Shown: positions 48,137 through 59,545 of the stretch, in pieces | Numbering within the stretch: position 1 is the stretch's first letter | Layout: the number at the start of each line of letters is the position of its first letter | Source: Rosa chinensis | Taxonomy: Eukaryota > Streptophyta > Magnoliopsida > Rosales > Rosaceae | NCBI RefSeq assembly: GCF_002994745.2 | Contig: NC_037094.1 | Location: 15,441,501-15,505,500 of the forward strand | Direction: 5' to 3' | DNA: 64,000 nt | Position numbers and translations under genes: made by a program | Notes under the pieces: generated by a model | The model's input: only the letters and a program-made list of their open reading frames with translations | Told to the model about the DNA's origin: nothing | Database searches by the model: none

Positions 48137-48800
48137 GCCCGTTCAAGTGCTGAAGTGTACGCAGCAGGAGGCTACGGCGGTGCGGGGCTTGCAGGAGGGA
48201 GGCTGGAGGCGTCCCGGACCTTTCTGGGCACCGTTCGAGGTCAGAAGAGGTTGGGCTTGCCGGTTTCTGGGCAGCCACCGCACTTGCAACTGCAGATTCT
48301 GTGCAGCACCGCAAAACCAGTCTCTGGCGACTCCACCAGACCGCAGATCCCTCCGTACGACCCCTGGCCTCCCTCCAGCAAGCCAGGTCGCGCGGTCGCT
48401 GCGCCATCGAGGCCGGATATATATATATATATGCACACGGAGCCGTTCGAGAGTGGACGTCCGCAACCCAGAAAAAGTGCGAACGTCGCTGCTCCGGCCT
48501 CGATCGAGCTGCGACGGCGCGGCGCGGCTTGCCGGATGGACGCCGGGGGTTTGCGACGCTGGTCTGCGGTTGGGTGGAGTCGCTGGCGACCGTTCTGCAG
48601 CGCTGCACAGAACCTGCAGTTGCAGGTGAGGTGGCTGCCCAGAAAACGACAACCCCAACCTCCTCCGACCTCGATCGCTGCCCAGAAGAGGTTTGGGACG
48701 CCTCCGGCTAGCCCCACGCCGCAGTCGCCGTCTGGAACCACCTGCTGCGTCAACGTCCGCACTTAAACGAAAATGCGGACATCCGCCTGTGATCGGGCCT
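48134..48800. repeat. GC-rich imperfect palindrome bounded by TA microsatellites
   Basis: Two GC-rich arms (48134-48415 and 48433-48800) are inverted copies of each other: CAGGCCCG/CGGGCCT ends, ACGCAGCAGG against CCTGCTGCGT, TTTCTGGGCAGCCACC against GGTGGCTGCCCAGAAA, and GGCCGG/CCGGCC at the centre. A TA run separates the arms (48416-48432), and TA runs bound the whole on the left (48085-48133) and right (48801-48815). Composition contrasts sharply with the surroundings. Open frames on both strands reflect the scarcity of stops in GC-rich DNA and are not taken as genes. It behaves like an insertion into a TA microsatellite. Confidence 0.85.
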
Positions 48801-48804
48801 CTAT

Positions 48805-49087
48805 ATATATATATAGACACACACATGCATGGTGGTAATTGTCAATGTCAGAGTAGGGTTTTGGACACAAATACCCGTTTGGACGTTTGGTGGCATACCT
48901 TAATTCCTCATATATTGTGCCTAGCTACAAGCCAGCTAGGTGTTCATGTTTACTTTACCTGCATGTGAAACCTATCAAATTAGCTGCATGCAAGTGAGTT
49001 GGAACCTGAAACGTTCGAGTTCATGGTCTACGGAATGCTCGTCCCGGCCTGATATATGGCCCGGAAGCGAACCATAAAAATGAAGCC
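48805..49087 (+). repeat. Direct repeat copy 2
   Basis: Partner of 47761-48028 with small insertions (for example around 49003-49010) and scattered substitutions. Lies immediately right of the palindrome. Confidence 0.9.
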
Positions 49088-51022
49088 TTCTATTTACACA
49101 GTCACATGAAGAGATCTATGTCCAAGAACAACTCTGAGAGTCTAGACTAGAAAATTGGATATGGTCCGATACATACAGTTGCCTTGTTTAAGTATATTGG
49201 GAATTCGGGGAGACATAGAATCAAAACCCTGAGAACGAGAAGCGTACCGTATCTCCTTCAGAGATCACATCCATGATTCAATGAAGCAGATGCATCCTCA
49301 AACCGGAAAAAAAAAACCATAGATTTTTTCCTGAACACAAGGCAAATGATCAACTGAAAATCAAGAGTCAAGGGTTAACTCAGATTCTAAAAACAAACGC
49401 AAGCGATAGAACAACGCCAAAAGTGGAATGCCAAGTATGTAGAGGCACTTTGGTTGTAAGGACCATATTCCAGAGATAGAAGTCCTTTCCCTTTCTCCCC
49501 TTTTGCTTTAAGCTAAATTATTAGCTAGTCGAGTGCTCATCATCATATACTGTGTACGTGTATGTATGGCTGACCATCGTGTACGGAAGTCACTTTTTTG
49601 TTTTGTTTTGCAAAGACAGTAGTGGTTTTTGAGTTTTTCTACTCGACATATATTCCATTTCCTCCCACTTGGCTGAGTTCGAGTTTTTGTCGACTACAGA
49701 GAATCATCAATGTCGACAAAATACAGAAATCTTTCCTATACATGCAAGCTATAGCTAGATACATAATTGATGCATTGAAGGTGTGTATGGTGTGTATACA
49801 CTCGCACTGACTCGTGACATTTCATTCAATCATTCCGGGACCCTCGTAAGAATTACAGTGAGCGATTGTCCAGAGCCGGCCCTAAGATTTTGGGAATTCG
49901 AGGCTAACAAAACGATGGGGAGCTTGCAAGCCACTGCTTACGAGGCTCATAGAGCGGCGTCAGCAGCCAATGTGATAAATGATGCCATACGAGATGTTTT
50001 TTCCCATCCGAGCTAGTCAATGGCGCCATGAGTAGAGGTTAATACACCAGCTAGGTAGATTTACGTTAGTCGAGGGTAATGCACAACATGACTACTCCTT
50101 CATCCTTCTGTCAACCATTGGATGAGTATTATGTACTATTTGCTAACTATGTTCTTAACTACTTTTAACTCGCTCAGAATTCTGTAGGCCTCTAGCTTGA
50201 ATTGGTCCTCTAACTAGCCTTTACTTATCTGTTCATAAAACTTGTTTACCTTCTCTCACCCTATCACTACTGAAGTTATAGAGATTTGCGATGTTTAACA
50301 AATTAAACCAAGCAGGTGTTTGAACCATGCATGAAATCGGAAGATGTGTATCTAAGGATGCAATCAATTAGCATAAATATATTGTTGCTGTATATGATTA
50401 GAAGAACCATATATCCCAGATCACTTTGGTATCCAATAGATCATTACATCTCCAATTCATCATTTAAACTTAGCTATCAAACTCTAGTACCTAAATATTC
50501 ACCCCAGCACAAAACTAGGGAAAACCAGAAAGAGTTTGAGTTACAAAGAATAAACAAAGTAAAACTAGAAAGAAGAATCAATTGGCCACCTACATTCAAA
50601 CCCTATGTATTTACGATTTACCCCACAAGTGGAAAAACGGAAGTTTCCAAATTGCAGTTCACCCTAGGAAATTATACAGTAACAGTACAGCAACCAAAAT
50701 TTTAGGCAATTAAGGGTAACTGCAACTTGGGAAAGACAACCACTAAAATGTTCGATTCCAAGCAGCAACAAAGAATATAAACGTAATACCTGTTTACCAC
50801 AGAAACAATCCCCAAATGCTCTCAACATTCTACACCTACAAGATTGTCAAATGATTTGCACTGACTGGACAACTAGTTTATGAGCGCAGAAAATGTTTCA
50901 TGAAAATCCAAACATGACCTGACAATGACCATGATTTCCACGAAACAATCACAAATTAGCAAATATGTTGGAAGAGAAGATCCCACATCCATAATTGAGG
51001 TAGCGAGTCGGGCAGGTCGACA
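49088..51022. other. Intergenic
   Basis: No gene recognised. A lone hAT-like end CAGAGCCGGCCCTAAGATTT lies at 49871 (same terminal family as 36186) with no partner found. The right part will include the 3' UTR of the following minus-strand gene. Confidence 0.5.
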
Positions 51023-52582
51023 TCATGGAAGGCGAAGGAGCCTGTTAACTCCAGAGTCTAGAGCATCAACATTTCTTCTCAAGAGTTTTCTGGACGAATG
51101 TGGATTAAGGAATCCAGATCAACAATACCAACATCACAAAAGTAAAACATTCCACAATCTAGAGGTATAGCATTCCAGTGGATTCCAAACTCATAACTGT
51201 GTTCGCATCCAGGGGTTGGTAAGCAACTTTTCTCAACTAGCAACAGTTTCTAACCCACTGAGCATCCATCGAAACAGAGTAGGATCCATCCAAGATTTAA
51301 GCATAAATAAATAGCAAGGTGGAAGGCCAAAAGCATAAGCACATTTATAGGCATACACAGAAACAAATGTTAAGGATACAGCTGCAGGGCTAGACTATCA
51401 ACACCCTTCATTTCTTCATTTAATCTACCAAAAAACAAATACATTTGTTAGTTTTATTAGATGACAGTAAATTACCCTCCCATCTTCAAGCCTAAAAAAT
51501 AATAGGATTGACCTAAACTAAGACCGCACCCAATAGGTACCGGGACTTGATTTTACATAGGCATCCATTCATCAGTACATGGAATCACCAGATTTGCCAA
51601 GAAAGTTTGTGGTGGCAATGTGGGCAGTCATCACAAGGATGTGTGTCCAAACTGTTAATGGCAAACACAGTTTGACAACTTTCACATCTTCCAAACTAAC
51701 ACACACAGAATGCAAAAGTTTACAGATGGCATACATCTATTAAGAATCAGATAAATACTAACAGGACATGAACGAAATAAAAAAAGTACGGTGTGGATTC
51801 AAGGCAGTCCCCTAATGCATCAATCATCTGATATCGAAACAAAAGTATAATTCTCTCAAAAGCCACCGTTCCTAGTTACTCTTCACAGTAGAAAACCTTT
51901 ACCAAGCACCAAAACTTCCAAAACCAACATACATTCAAAGCCATTTCAAGTTTTCACATCAATTAAATAATAGGAACAAGATGATCAAAGCATTTAACAC
52001 TACCTCAGACATGAATTTATGTAGCGATTCCCCTTCGTAGCAGCATCAAGCACTGCAATTCAAAAATCCAATCAGTTAGCAAGCTCTCTTTTCTCTACCG
52101 CAACTCGCAACGACTACTCAAAACTCATGACAATGATCAAAGTCTCCAAACACATACCGGATTCTTGAAGCCGGCCGGCGGCGTCGCCAAAGCAATGCAT
52201 GTGATCAACCGAGTTGCTAGTAACCTACACAATCACATCACAAATTTGACAATCAGAAAAATTCAAATTCCACGGTGATTCAAATTTGAAACGGAGAAAT
52301 TGAAATCAAAGCGGCACGGACTTCGGAGAGGGCGAGGCGGAGGGAGGAGAAGAGAGAGTTGAAGCTCTCCGCGATGGCGAGGGAGTCCCTCTCAACGACT
52401 TCGACTGCTCTGAATAGATCGGTCTGGTTCAGCTGAGGTTTTGAGTCGGAGCCGTCGTCCTGAGTATGAGCGACTGTGGAATCGGGACACGTGGACGGTG
52501 GATCGAGGTTTGGGTCGGAGATTGGGGTTTCGGAGCTCGGCGGATGCGGCAGCGGAGCTTGATCTCCTCCGTCTTCCTCCAT
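51023..52582 (-). CDS. BORCS6-like (DUF2365) conserved protein
   Basis: Five exons give 162 residues: 52322-52582, 52158-52224, 52004-52052, 51380-51424, 51023-51089. Phases agree at every junction and all introns are GT..AG. The start is the ATG of MEEDGGDQ; upstream in-frame sequence has no ATG. Residues 1-55 are acidic/proline-rich and probably disordered. The rest is helical with coiled-coil character (SFNSLFSSLRLALSE, VTSNSVDHMHCFGDAAGRLQ, DSLALQLKLLRRNVDALDS, ending NRLLRLP). This layout resembles C17orf59/BORC subunit 6, part of a complex that positions lysosomes in animals; the plant role is unknown. Family identity is from memory. Confidence 0.85.
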
Positions 52583-53894
52583 CTTCTTCCCGCGGTCTCT
52601 GTTCGTGTTTGTGTCCAAATTACTGAAGCTTAAGCCTTTTTGCAGTCCGGCCCAACTAGACTATAAAAATGTTTGGGCTGGTTTCTGCTCAGTTACTCAA
52701 TTCGGGCCTCTCTTTTTTCTGGTCAAACGATTTGGGCCTATTATAACCCGGTCCGAAGCATGTGACAGAATAATAAAATAAAAAAAGGTGACAGAGTTTG
52801 AATATCCCCTTTAATCTCATTGAAAATTAATTGTTTCGTAAATTAGAGTGAGTAATACTTAAAAAATTCTATAAAAAAGTAAAAATTAATTGATTGATTC
52901 TTCCTCAGGCCAAGAGATTCAATATAGTGAGTATATTTCAGAAGAAATATTAGAGTGGAGGTTATAGACGATATATTATAGATTGGTCAATAAGAAAGCT
53001 GAAAAATCAAAATTTTGGTCTTCTGAACTCTTTACTTATGCGTCCAGTTGGGGCTTAGTGCCACCAACCACCACAACTACAACAATTTTTTCCTCCCCTT
53101 GTAAACACAAGTCCCCAAAAACAGCACTAACCAGATCCACTAGCAATGAATCCAGCACTGTAAAAATAGTCTACGACCAAAAGAGACCTAATATGAATTA
53201 CGTCAACCAATCCTTCATCACAACAATTCTTCTTTCTTGCAAATGAGTTGTGACCTGTTGGTAAGTTATAATTCCAATATTATAAAAGGTCATGAATTTG
53301 ATTCTCATTAACGTAAGGATGTGGTGGGCTAAGGTTTTTTTATTTATTTACAATTTTTTATTTTTTTATTTTAAATTAACAAATCAATTACAAAAGTCAA
53401 TACAAGAACATATCAAGCATAGTGAAGTGCATTCAAGTATAATTAACCCGCTAAACAAATTATCACATTCAAAATTTTGAATCAAAGCTCAACAATTAAT
53501 TATTTTACTTTTTATTTTTTCAATATCCGATCATTAATTATCTGATCGTTTAATTTCCCAATCCCTTAATCATAGCCCTTTCAAATTCACTTCAATCTTT
53601 TTTCTTCTTTATCCTTTTTTTTTTTTTTTGAAAGGTCTTCTTTATTCTTTTCTCTCATCAAAAGAAAAAAAAATTATTCAAAAAAAAAAAAACAATTATG
53701 AAGAAAATCAAAGTAGTGTAAACCTAAAATGCGGGAGAAAATAGTAACTGACCAGAATCAGGTCCGCTAATTTATCCAATTATGCCGTGATAATAGCCAT
53801 TCAAAATTGAAACCACTCGCACTTACCAAAAAACAATTGAAACCACTCGCCCTTTTCCAGTAGCGCCTTCACCGAACCCAACGCAACCCAACCC
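52583..53894. other. Divergent intergenic region between BORCS6-like and F-box genes
   Basis: The two genes point away from each other, 1.4 kb apart. AT-rich, with long A and T runs near 53617-53632 and 53663-53693. No gene recognised; it holds both promoters. Confidence 0.6.
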
Positions 53895-53895
53895 A

Positions 53896-53904
53896 AATAT
53901 ATAA
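53896..53904 (+). promoter_or_regulatory. Probable TATA box of the F-box gene
   Basis: AATATATAAG about 80 bp before the start codon, in the only GC-mixed stretch of the region, at a distance that would give a 5' UTR of about 45-50 nt. Inference from position and sequence only. Confidence 0.5.
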
Positions 53905-53980
53905 GCGCTCACCAACTCACTAACCGTAGCAGTGTAGACGAAGAGAGAGCCGATCAGAGTGAAAAGGGCTTCAAACCCAG

Positions 53981-56285
53981 ATGGCGGAACCAAGCAACAA
54001 GGTATTGCTTTCTCAATTTCTTCCCTCAGGGTTTACCAAATTCAGTTTTTTCATTTCATTTCGTTGTTCATTGTTGTCATCGTTTCCCTTTTATGTTTTT
54101 GTACAATTTTTTTTCTTCTCATAGACGAAGCAGTTTTCACTTGTAAAATGGGCTAGAGTAAAGTGGGTATCTGATTTTATGATTAGGGTAACATTTTGTT
54201 TGGTTAAAAATTCATAGGGTGGTTACAATTTGAGAAAGAGAAGGAAAACATGTGCTGTGGTGGATAGAATCAGTGGAATGCCGGATGAAATTGTAGTGAG
54301 TATACTGTCTTTCTTGCCCCTGAAGGAAGCACAGGCTACTTGCATCTTGTCTAGGAGATGGCATTATGTGTGGGCGTCTCTCATGACTCTCAACTTTGAC
54401 ACCAAGAAAAGGTTGAGCACCTTGAAGGGTCTGAAGCCGAAAGAACGAGACCAGGGCCTTATCAAGAGGTATGCTAAGTGGGTCAACAGCGTGGTTGAAC
54501 AGCATAGAGCCCCATGCATTGACCAGTTCCGTGTTTCGTTTTATCTAGACAAGAGTTTTTCGACTTCTATTGATAAGTGGGTTGAGTTTGCACTGAAAAA
54601 GGGTGTTCAAATGCTGGAGCTGAATTTGTTAGAATATGTCTATTATTGCAAGATCAAACCGGGATATCCTTTTCCCCAGCAACTTTTGGGTCTCAACAGA
54701 GAAGGTGCAGAGTCTGCTTGGAAGCACTTGTGTCGTGATGGTCCAAGTCATCAACCCTGCGTGTGCGTTGGCTTGAAGTCACTCAGGGTTCTTACCTTGG
54801 AATGTGTTGACATCTCTGGAGACGTTCTCGAGTACTTTTTGCGCACTTGTCCGGTTCTGGAAAGGGTTTCGGTGTATGGTTCCTCAACATTGGTTTATCT
54901 ACGAGTTGTCGGTCCATCAATTGCATTGAAGCACTTAGTGATACAAAGATGTAGCAACGTCGTAGGCATTGAGATTGTTGATGCAGATGTCATTTCCTTT
55001 ACTTATGATGGTGGAGAGGGAATACATTTGCGTCTTGAGAATGTGCCGCATCTTGTTGAGGTATCCATTTATGAGCACCGTGAATATTACTCTTTTTTAA
55101 GCATTGATGTTCTCTTTGCCAGCCTTTCCTCCTGTGTTTCTCAGCTGGAGATTCTGAAAATGAATAATACGATACTGGTCAGTATGTGTTATTGTTCTTT
55201 TAATCTTTTTCTTGTCTTCTGTTTGTTTATTATATCTTCGTTCCTTACCTTTAGTTTGCATTTCAGTACTACAGGGAGAGTTATATGGTTCCCATGTTAC
55301 CAAATCTCAAGCTTTTGGGATTATCCTTTAAAGATGATGAGGCACTAATGCAATTGGCTTCCTTCTTGAAATCATCTCCTTGTGTTGAAAGGCTTGTGAT
55401 ACATGTATGTATACATTGTTACTTTTGATCTTGTTTATGAGATTTATTGATGTTTTGGAATGTTGTGAATGAAACAAGATGAGAGAATTTTAGATTTTTC
55501 TCAAATGTGTGCTTATTGTTTGGTTGTGATATTTTGTTGAATTTTTGTTTCTTTATCTAGATTAAATGCCCTTGTGTAAATTGAATGCACCCTTTGACCT
55601 TGCATCAAACGCTATTTAGGTTAGTTTTGTACTTTTGTGTTCCCACTATTTGTAATAGTTTCCCTTGAGCAGAAGCATCCTTAAATGAAGATTAATTTTT
55701 CCCCTTTTAGAGATGAAATTCCTTTGTAATGGAACACTTGGATGTAAAACCAAATTTTCAACTTAACTAGGTAGGTCTTGTTCTTTACATTGATTATGAG
55801 TTTCAGTGTCTTTAGTCTGTAGCTATACTGTAGTCTGTAGCTATACTGTTTTGCCTATATATGTATTCTTTCTCATTCTAGGGGATATCTTCCTTTTGAT
55901 AGACTTGATGAACTTGTGGCTCCTGTTGCATGCTTATACTAATTTGGTCTCTTGCTCATACTAATTTGGTCTCTTGTTACAGTTGCACTACTCAATATCA
56001 AATCGAAAAAAATGCCACTTTAAGAATAAGAAAGCTGCCAAATGCTCCCATGCAGATCTCAAGGCCGTGAAATTGGTAGGTTATGATGGCAGCACGCGCG
56101 AAGATGAAATTGTCAAGTACTTGACAAAAACTGCGATCAACTTGGAACAAATTGTTATCGATCCTGCCCGGAATTGGCTTTATAGAATACCAAAAAGGAA
56201 GGATGCAATGAGAAGAGAAGAACAAGTAAGGGCTCATTTTCGGCAGCTCAAAGTGCCTTCAAATATAGACTTTGTATGCTTGTAA
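53981..56285 (+). CDS. F-box/LRR (FBD-like) protein
   Basis: Four exons, 53981-54001, 54218-55177, 55267-55404 and 55983-56285, give 473 residues with phase-0 GT..AG introns. A basic stretch (RKRRK, 13-17) precedes the F-box at about 24-64 (MPDEIVVSILSFLPLKEAQA, then CILSRRWHYVWASL), which should bind SKP1 in an SCF ubiquitin ligase. Leucine-rich repeat-like segments follow (GLKSLRVLTLECVDISGDVL, LRTCPVLERVSVYG), then a C-terminal FBD-like part (GYDGSTREDEIVKYLTK, then NLEQIVIDP) ending FRQLKVPSNIDFVCL. The substrate is unknown; the family is large and fast-evolving. The tiny first exon (7 codons) is supported by a good donor and the in-frame junction; an ATG at 54230 is an alternative. Confidence 0.9.
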
Positions 56286-56589
56286 GGAGTTTTGAACTTT
56301 TGATTGTAAAGATTTGCTTTTACTGATATAAGTTCAGTTTTATTTTACGTTACTAGGATTCAGAAATATGAACAAGAAATGGTATAATAGACAAATATGT
56401 TAATATAATATCGACCAGGAATTTAGTTTCATCATATGTTTGTTAGATACATTTCTTAAATAGAATCGCCAGCTATTAATTGGTGACCAACTACTTGGCA
56501 CTTTTTTAGTTTCCTCCTAAAAGTGCAATTGCACGCCCTTGTATGAGAGTCCAAGTTCCAAGAAACTAAGCAGTTTTGAAGGGCATCTC

Positions 56590-57330
56590 TCATCCTTTAC
56601 CTGACAATCCTTGTGTAGAGGTTGAAGCTTAGAAATGCAGCTTGGCAACTTCTCTAGACAACCCTTCAAGTAGAGAAATCCAATGCATCCAGGTCGAGTC
56701 TAAACAGATTATACTTCAAGGACTTCATCTTTGCTTGTTGAAAATACTCCGAAGTAGGTCTACAAGTTTTTTATGTCCAACTGCCTTTCCCAGTCTCGGA
56801 TTCGGTTGATCCCTCCATGGTGCATCGACGTGGTATAGATTTGGCAAAGCTGATACGCATCCTGCACCATCTTTTTCTTTACTTGTTCGAAACTCATGCT
56901 GAAGGTATGTGCTGTAATCACAATTGGTTTGCATCCACATGGTATAGCTCTACAAAGCTGATAGCATCCTTGTAACCCAAAAAAAAAAAAAAAACAAGGC
57001 TTATAAGCATCCTACACCGTCTTTATCTTCACTCGCTTCAAAACTCATGCTGAAGGCTATGCTGTGTTCACAATAGGAGGCCAAAATATGTCGCAGTTTT
57101 AGAAGCTGGTTCCCCTTCACTGGTATTTCATACACGACACTGTTTCAGATTCCAGGATTTTTAAGCTTTGCAGCTTACCTATGCACTTTTGGCAGCAGCT
57201 TCACCTTTGTATTCTGTATGCTCAAGTACCTCCAGTAATGTGATTATTCCCCACATACTAGGGAAGTTGTATTGTAGCATCTGGAAAAATCCAATACTTT
57301 CACAAGCTTAAGATTTCCACTCATTGTATT
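56590..57330 (-). pseudogene. CC-NBS-LRR (RPM1-like) resistance gene remnant, LRR part
   Basis: On the minus strand, fragments in changing frames resemble the LRR region of RPM1-type NLRs: SGNLKLVKVLDF (57290-57325), YLSIQNTKVKLLPK (57195-57240), GKLQSLKILES (57150-57185) and LYLKGCLEKLPSCISKLQPL (56615-56680). Stops and frameshifts lie between them, and no NB-ARC domain is found. It sits tail-to-tail with the F-box gene. Loss is ancient, judging from the number of breaks. Confidence 0.65.
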
Positions 57331-57534
57331 GAGAAAAGAGCGCTCGAGGCATTAATTCATCTTGAAAATGCTTTGCTTGTTTTCCTTTTGAGTTGGTGTT
57401 GGTCTGTCTCTTGCGTTCATGCTGTGTGTTTATTTTTATAAATGTTTATTCTCATATGTTTAGTTTATATTTTTCTGTATTGCTAGTAACATGCAGAAGA
57501 AAAAAAACATTAAATCAAAACATAAATATCAATT

Positions 57535-57608
57535 GGCCTATTAGCTCAGTTGGTTAGAGCGTCGTGCTAATAACGCGAAGGTCGCAGGTTCGAGACCTGC
57601 ATGGGCCA
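57535..57608 (+). tRNA. tRNA-Ile (anticodon AAU)
   Basis: 74 nt folding as a cloverleaf: acceptor GGCCTAT/ATGGGCC (one G-T pair), D-arm GCTC/GAGC, anticodon arm TCGTG/CGCGA with loop CTAATAA (anticodon AAT), T-arm GCAGG/CCTGC with loop TTCGAGA, discriminator A. No intron and no encoded CCA, as usual for nuclear genes. A and B boxes (TAGCTCAGTTGG, GGTTCGAGACC) are intact and an upstream AT-rich/CAA-type context is present. It should be functional. Confidence 0.97.
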
Positions 57609-57613
57609 TTTTT
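57609..57613 (+). terminator. Pol III terminator of tRNA-Ile
   Basis: TTTTT begins at the base following the discriminator A; a second T-rich run lies a few bases on. Confidence 0.85.
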
Positions 57614-57685
57614 AATTATTATTTTTTATTTCGCATAGCTTATTTACATGACAGTTTTCTTCACTGTTATAGTGTTATTTCTTTT

Positions 57686-58240
57686 TCTATACTATTATTA
57701 AGATAATATGTTTTGTTAGCCAAAACCAAAATTTTTACATATTTAACTCTGAAATATTAAAAATTTTTGGGAATAAATTAAATTCTAAGGGTAAATATGA
57801 TAATTATAAAATAGATTTTTATTAAGAAAATTAAAAATAAATGATCCCACAACCTTCAAAGCATCTCCAACAGTGATAGCTATATTCATAGCTAAAAGTA
57901 GCTAAAACTGGAATATGACTAGTTAAATATTGAGTTATGCTCCAGCAGAATACCTAAATGTCAAGTTAACTTTCAGTTAAATTCTCTGTCCTCTCTTGCT
58001 AAATATAGCTCGGTCTTTTAGCTAAAGTTAAATTTAGCTTTTGTTTAGTTATTCTACTAGAGATCAAATTTAGCTTAAAATTAGTTAAATTTCAATTTTT
58101 TTAAAAAAAAATAAGTATTCTATTGGAAATGTCCTCACTTTTTTCTCTAGCTATTTTCTCTCTGCAATAACTATTTTATTTAATTTATTTTCTTAAAAAG
58201 AAAAATTATTACACATGCAGTGCATGAATAAAAATGCTAG
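57686..58240 (+). mobile_element. Non-autonomous Helitron, family C copy 2
   Basis: Starts TCTATACTATTATTAAGA and ends with a hairpin (CATGCAGTGCATG) then AATAAAAATGCTAG before T. Shares 5' (ATGTTTTGTTAGCCAAAA) and 3' halves with 45388-45866. Non-coding; contains a Tourist-like MITE. Inserted 78 bp downstream of the tRNA gene. Confidence 0.6.
57859..58135. mobile_element. Tourist-like MITE nested in the Helitron
   Basis: Ends AAGCATCTCCAACAGTG and, inverted, GGACATTTCCAATAGAA, with TCA on both sides (57856-57858, 58136-58138). Related in termini to 19975-20318. Internal TAGCTAAA/TTTAGCTA motifs. Confidence 0.7.
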
Positions 58241-58341
58241 TAATTTAATATGGGACCCTTTAATATTTTAACACCTCAATGGCTAGGCCTAACTTGAAGG
58301 ATGATGTGCGGCGTAAGGGTGGGTGGATGACCCTACACCTC

Positions 58342-59540
58342 TTTTTTTTTTTTTTTTTTTTTTAATAAAGGAGCAGAGCTCTATTTATTAGAAAGAGAGA
58401 ATGTCAAAACAATAGGGACGGGGGCAAAACAAAACCCCCTCCAAAAACAAAGCAACCTACATCCAAAACCTAGTAGCACTGAAAGAATATCAGTGAAGAA
58501 AACGAAAATGAGGTAAGCCAAGCTTATCCCGATGACAAAGGTCAATAAGGAATTGGGGGATTGAATCCCAATAAACCAAACATGAAGAAGTTAAACCTAC
58601 GTTTGCTAAAGCATCTGCAACTTGATTTCCTTCTCGGAATATATGAGAACAACGAAATTGCATCTGAGAGACATGAAACATACAATTATCCCATGCCACA
58701 CGAAGTCTCCATGGAACAAGCTGGGGGGAATTGATGAAATTAAGAATAAGGGAAGAGCCAACTTCTAGCCAAATATGCTTCCACTTCCGCACCCAAGCTA
58801 GTTCAATTGCCTTAATAACAGTCATCACCTTTGCGTCTACTGAACAAGGGATGTCAAGATTACACGCAAAGGCACCAATAAATTCACCCCTAAAATTGCA
58901 GAAAACTCCCCCAAAACCAGCTTTGCTTGAATCATGATTAAAAGCCCCGTCGGTATTGATCTTGATGCAATCTAGGATAGGAGGAACCCAGTTCACTTCT
59001 ACAATTCGGGGAGCTCTTCTAGGCTTACAAGGGACATCAAAGCACTTTAAAACACAAAACTCCAAAACTGAATTATTCATGCAACCAGAGGCAAGAAAAC
59101 TGGAAGCCTGCATATACCCCATTATTAAACGACAAACATGAGTTGGAGAACAAGCATAATCCTCAAACTTGACTTTATTACGTGTTTTCCAAAGAAACCA
59201 CAAAGTCGTACAGAAACAATTTAACCAAAGCTCCTTCAATTGAGGACTTCAATCATTCCCTCTTCTAGCATGCAACAAATCCAACAAAGAGCTTGGGCGT
59301 GCAGTCAACTAAAAAAGAGAGAGCCATCTCTGCCATATGAAATCAGCAAAAGGGCATGTGAAAAAAATATGGAGCAACAACTCACCATCTAAGCAGAACA
59401 GAACACATCTAGATGCTAGAGACACTCCACGTTTCTGTAAAAAGTCTTCCGAAATTACTCGGCCCCGTAACACCTTCCAAACTAGTAACGAAATACCATA
59501 CCCTTCCCCACACTTTGGAGCATCTTAACTTCAAAATGCA
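58342..59540 (-). mobile_element. 5'-truncated LINE: zf-RVT, RNase H and 3' end
   Basis: A T-run at 58342-58363 marks the poly-A tail of a minus-strand LINE. From 59540 leftwards come the zinc-binding region that follows plant L1 reverse transcriptase (FTCPFADFIWQRWLSLF), a stop, and the RNase H domain. The reverse transcriptase and endonuclease are missing (5' truncation). Confidence 0.85.
58490..59239 (-). pseudogene. LINE RNase H domain, catalytically degraded
   Basis: 249-codon frame. INTDGAFNHDSSKAGFGGVF holds the first catalytic Asp, and REGNQVADALANVG holds the last. The expected Glu (AE-x-x-AVIKAIELA) is replaced by Lys in DAKVMTVIKAIELA, and the second Asp (LESDS) by Gly in LEVGSS. 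Two of four metal-binding residues are therefore lost, while the frame has stayed open. Confidence 0.85.
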
Positions 59541-59545
59541 TGTTA

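Noticed and set aside
48054..48826. Several long overlapping open frames on both strands
   Set aside because: They lie in the GC-rich palindrome, occur in most frames, contain IYIYI runs from the TA repeats, and show no family motif; stop codons are simply rare there.
49871..50016. CAGAGCCGGCCCTAA hAT-type terminus
   Set aside because: No inverted partner or TSD found, so not called as an element.
52583..52618. Longer BORCS6-like start (12 extra residues)
   Set aside because: The upstream codon is TTG, not ATG; the ATG at 52580-52582 is the first in frame.
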